From assembly GCA_016215105.1 (NCBI GenBank), contig JACRLJ010000001.1, positions 33,461 to 97,460 of the forward strand: a DNA stretch of 64,000 bases. The letters are read 5' to 3'. Source of the stretch: Candidatus Hydrogenedentota bacterium (lineage in GTDB: Bacteria; Hydrogenedentota; Hydrogenedentia; Hydrogenedentales; SLHB01). Under the pieces are notes generated by a model. It worked only from the letters and a program-made list of their open reading frames with translations. It was not told where the DNA came from and ran no database searches. Made by a program: the position numbers and the translations under genes. Below, piece after piece: positions 62,488 through 64,000 of this stretch. The stretch's first letter is position 1; the number at the start of each line of letters is the position of its first letter.

Positions 62488-64000
62488 GCGCGTGCGGGTA
62501 GATGAAGCGGGTCTTTCACCCGCTTCTGCCACTTGCGGATCTGCGCGTCGAGATGCCTTATGATCGGCTGGTTCTCGGGACGGTCATAGACATTGGTAGT
62601 TTCGCCGGGGTCCTTGGACAGATTGAAGAGCTGGTTGAGATCGTTGTCGTAGAGACACAGCTTCCAGCCGTCGGGTGCGATGATGGCCCGGCTCGATGGT
62701 CCCAACTTGGCGCTTGGGTTGCGCTTTGCCCCACTAGCATTGCTATCCAGGTCCGCGATTCCCGGCGCATTCCATTGAATGAAAACCGGTTCAGACGCAG
62801 GCTTGCCTCTCGTAAGCGCTGGAGCCAGACTTCTTCCCGGAAGTCCGACTTCGGAATTGACCTGCATCAGATCCAGCAGAGTCGGAACCAGATCGATATG
62901 GCTCACATGGCCGTCGATTATGTGTTGTTTTCGTCCCAACTGCGGCGCACGAATCATCCACGGCACGCGCATGGCCTCCTGGTACATATACCCCTTTTCG
63001 ACGAGGTGATGGGCCCCCATCATATCGCCGTGGTCGGACGTGTACACGACAATGGTGTCGTCGGCAAGTCCCAGTTCTTCGAGCGTGTTCAGGATCCCGC
63101 CGACGCTGCGATCCACTTGCGTCACTGCGCCCCAGTAATACGCGATCAGCTTGCGCCAGCCTGACTCCTTGGTGAGGTCGAATTCCTTTTGATACAGCCC
63201 ATCCGTGAACTTCTTCTGACGAATCCGATAGGAGAGCGGCTCATTGTCTTCAAGCGGATCGTTGAAATTCGTCGGCAGGTCTACATCTTCTGGTCTATAG
63301 AGGCCATTCAACGGACCATAGAAGGGCATGTGGGGCTGCAGGAAATTGACGTAGAGCATGAAAGGTTCGTCGTGATGGCGTCGCAGGAAGTCACAGGCCT
63401 CCTGTTCGAGGTACTTGGGTTTGCCTTGTTCGATTGGCAGGCGCACGGATAATCCGCGGCTAATCTCGCCCCGAGAGGTGTCCGGCTTAACTCCGAGTCC
63501 TTTGAGCCACTCGGTATATGAACTCATTTGCTCGGCATTGCGGCCGCTGCGGTAGTACTTCCAGTAGCCGTCTTCGGTGCTGCGCCATTCCTGGAAGCCG
63601 TGCTGCGGGAAGATCTCGTCCCCCAGATGCCACTTGCCGAAATAGCCCGTACGGTAATCCGGGTCGCCGACGATCTCGGGCAAGACGGGGACCTTTTCAG
63701 AGAGCGCGACGTTGTTTTCCATACAGCCGCTCTGGTGGGGCCAGAGTCCGGTCATGACCGTGGCGCGTGACGGCGTACAGACGGGCTGGCTAACGTAGGC
63801 GTTGCGGAACACGGCGCTTTCGGACGCGAGCTTGGCAAGATTCGGGGTCTGGATCTTGCGATTGCCGTAAACATCGATCGTATCAGGCCGTTGCTCATCG
63901 GTCCAGAGGAAGAGCAAGTTCGGTTTGCGGCGCGCTGACTTGGCTTGGGACGAAAACGAGGTCATCGATGCCGTAACCGCGGCGGCCGTCTTGAGAAAGG
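62484..64000 (-). CDS. Sulfatase, formylglycine-dependent (5' end outside window)
   Basis: A type I sulfatase with PNLLFLWTDEQRPDTIDVYG, CTPSRATVMTGLWPHQSG (Cys to formylglycine), GKWHLGDEIFPQHG and VYTSDHGDMMGAHHLVEKGY. An ATG at 63965 exists, but the frame continues to the window edge and reads FLKTAAAVTASMTSFSSQA, the hydrophobic part of a twin-arginine leader. The true start is therefore beyond 64000. It acts outside the cytoplasm on an unknown sulfated substrate. It converges on the DUF4091 gene with a 4-base overlap. Confidence 0.9.
   Translation of the reverse strand, partial: FLKTAAAVTASMTSFSSQAKSARRKPNLLFLWTDEQRPDTIDVYGNRKIQTPNLAKLASESAVFRNAYVSQPVCTPSRATVMTGLWPHQSGCMENNVALSEKVPVLPEIVGDPDYRTGYFGKWHLGDEIFPQHGFQEWRSTEDGYWKYYRSGRNAEQMSSYTEWLKGLGVKPDTSRGEISRGLSVRLPIEQGKPKYLEQEACDFLRRHHDEPFMLYVNFLQPHMPFYGPLNGLYRPEDVDLPTNFNDPLEDNEPLSYRIRQKKFTDGLYQKEFDLTKESGWRKLIAYYWGAVTQVDRSVGGILNTLEELGLADDTIVVYTSDHGDMMGAHHLVEKGYMYQEAMRVPWMIRAPQLGRKQHIIDGHVSHIDLVPTLLDLMQVNSEVGLPGRSLAPALTRGKPASEPVFIQWNAPGIADLDSNASGAKRNPSAKLGPSSRAIIAPDGWKLCLYDNDLNQLFNLSKDPGETTNVYDRPENQPIIRHLDAQIRKWQKRVKDPLHLPARA

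Overview
The window is GC-rich and gene-dense, and looks like the chromosome of an uncultured, heterotrophic Gram-negative bacterium. Two sulfatases with twin-arginine-type leaders, a DUF1080 protein, DUF4091-, GH42-, GH32- and GH4-like enzymes, many lipoprotein or secretory leaders and intergenic palindromes fit a Hydrogenedentota- or Planctomycetota-like lineage. That placement is inferred from gene content only. No rRNA, tRNA, CRISPR array, transposase or prophage was recognised.

Layout. 1-6.7 kb (+): a PIN-TRAM membrane protein (cut by the left edge), ispD, ispF, tlyA, recN, a LOG-like protein and a beta-CASP RNA hydrolase. 6.7-23.2 kb (-): a DUF1080 protein; a seven-gene series fliW-csrA-unknown-giant glycosyltransferase/methyltransferase/TPR fusion-small membrane ORF-CgeB-like transferase-GT9 transferase, which resembles a flagellar regulation and surface glycosylation island; a sulfatase/EamA/GHMP-kinase operon; an exported alpha-toroid-like protein; and an M23-like peptidase. 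23.4-25.7 kb (+): a LamG-GH32 glycosidase. 25.7-31.4 kb: a repeat-bearing intergenic region followed by two tandem paralogous proteins made almost wholly of a 35-residue TPR-like repeat with conserved Cys and Trp. 31.4-37.2 kb (+): a repeat-rich spacer, an FMN riboswitch with its terminator, then ribD, ribE, a frameshifted ribBA, ribH, nusB and a PHP-domain gene. 37-41 kb: a pRiA4b ORF-3-like protein, a GNAT acetyltransferase and a GH42-like protein. 41-46 kb: ECF sigma/anti-sigma/exported protein, an outer-membrane barrel candidate and a two-component system. 46-64 kb: a fused Nfn-type flavoprotein, GH4, a HEAT-like exported protein, a broken acylphosphatase, an ankyrin lipoprotein, RNase HI, a hybrid kinase, a D,D-carboxypeptidase, an alpha/beta hydrolase, a DUF4091 protein and a second sulfatase cut by the right edge.

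Functional themes are isoprenoid and riboflavin biosynthesis, extracellular glycan and sulfated-polymer breakdown, envelope signalling and surface glycosylation. The most unusual items are the paired Cys/Trp solenoid genes (the second has an in-frame stop where the first continues into a membrane anchor), a reading-frame break between the two halves of RibBA, a 13-bp tandem duplication that ruins the end of an acylphosphatase, and a PHP gene with no canonical start codon at its junction with nusB. All calls come from reading the sequence. No database search or alignment program was run.
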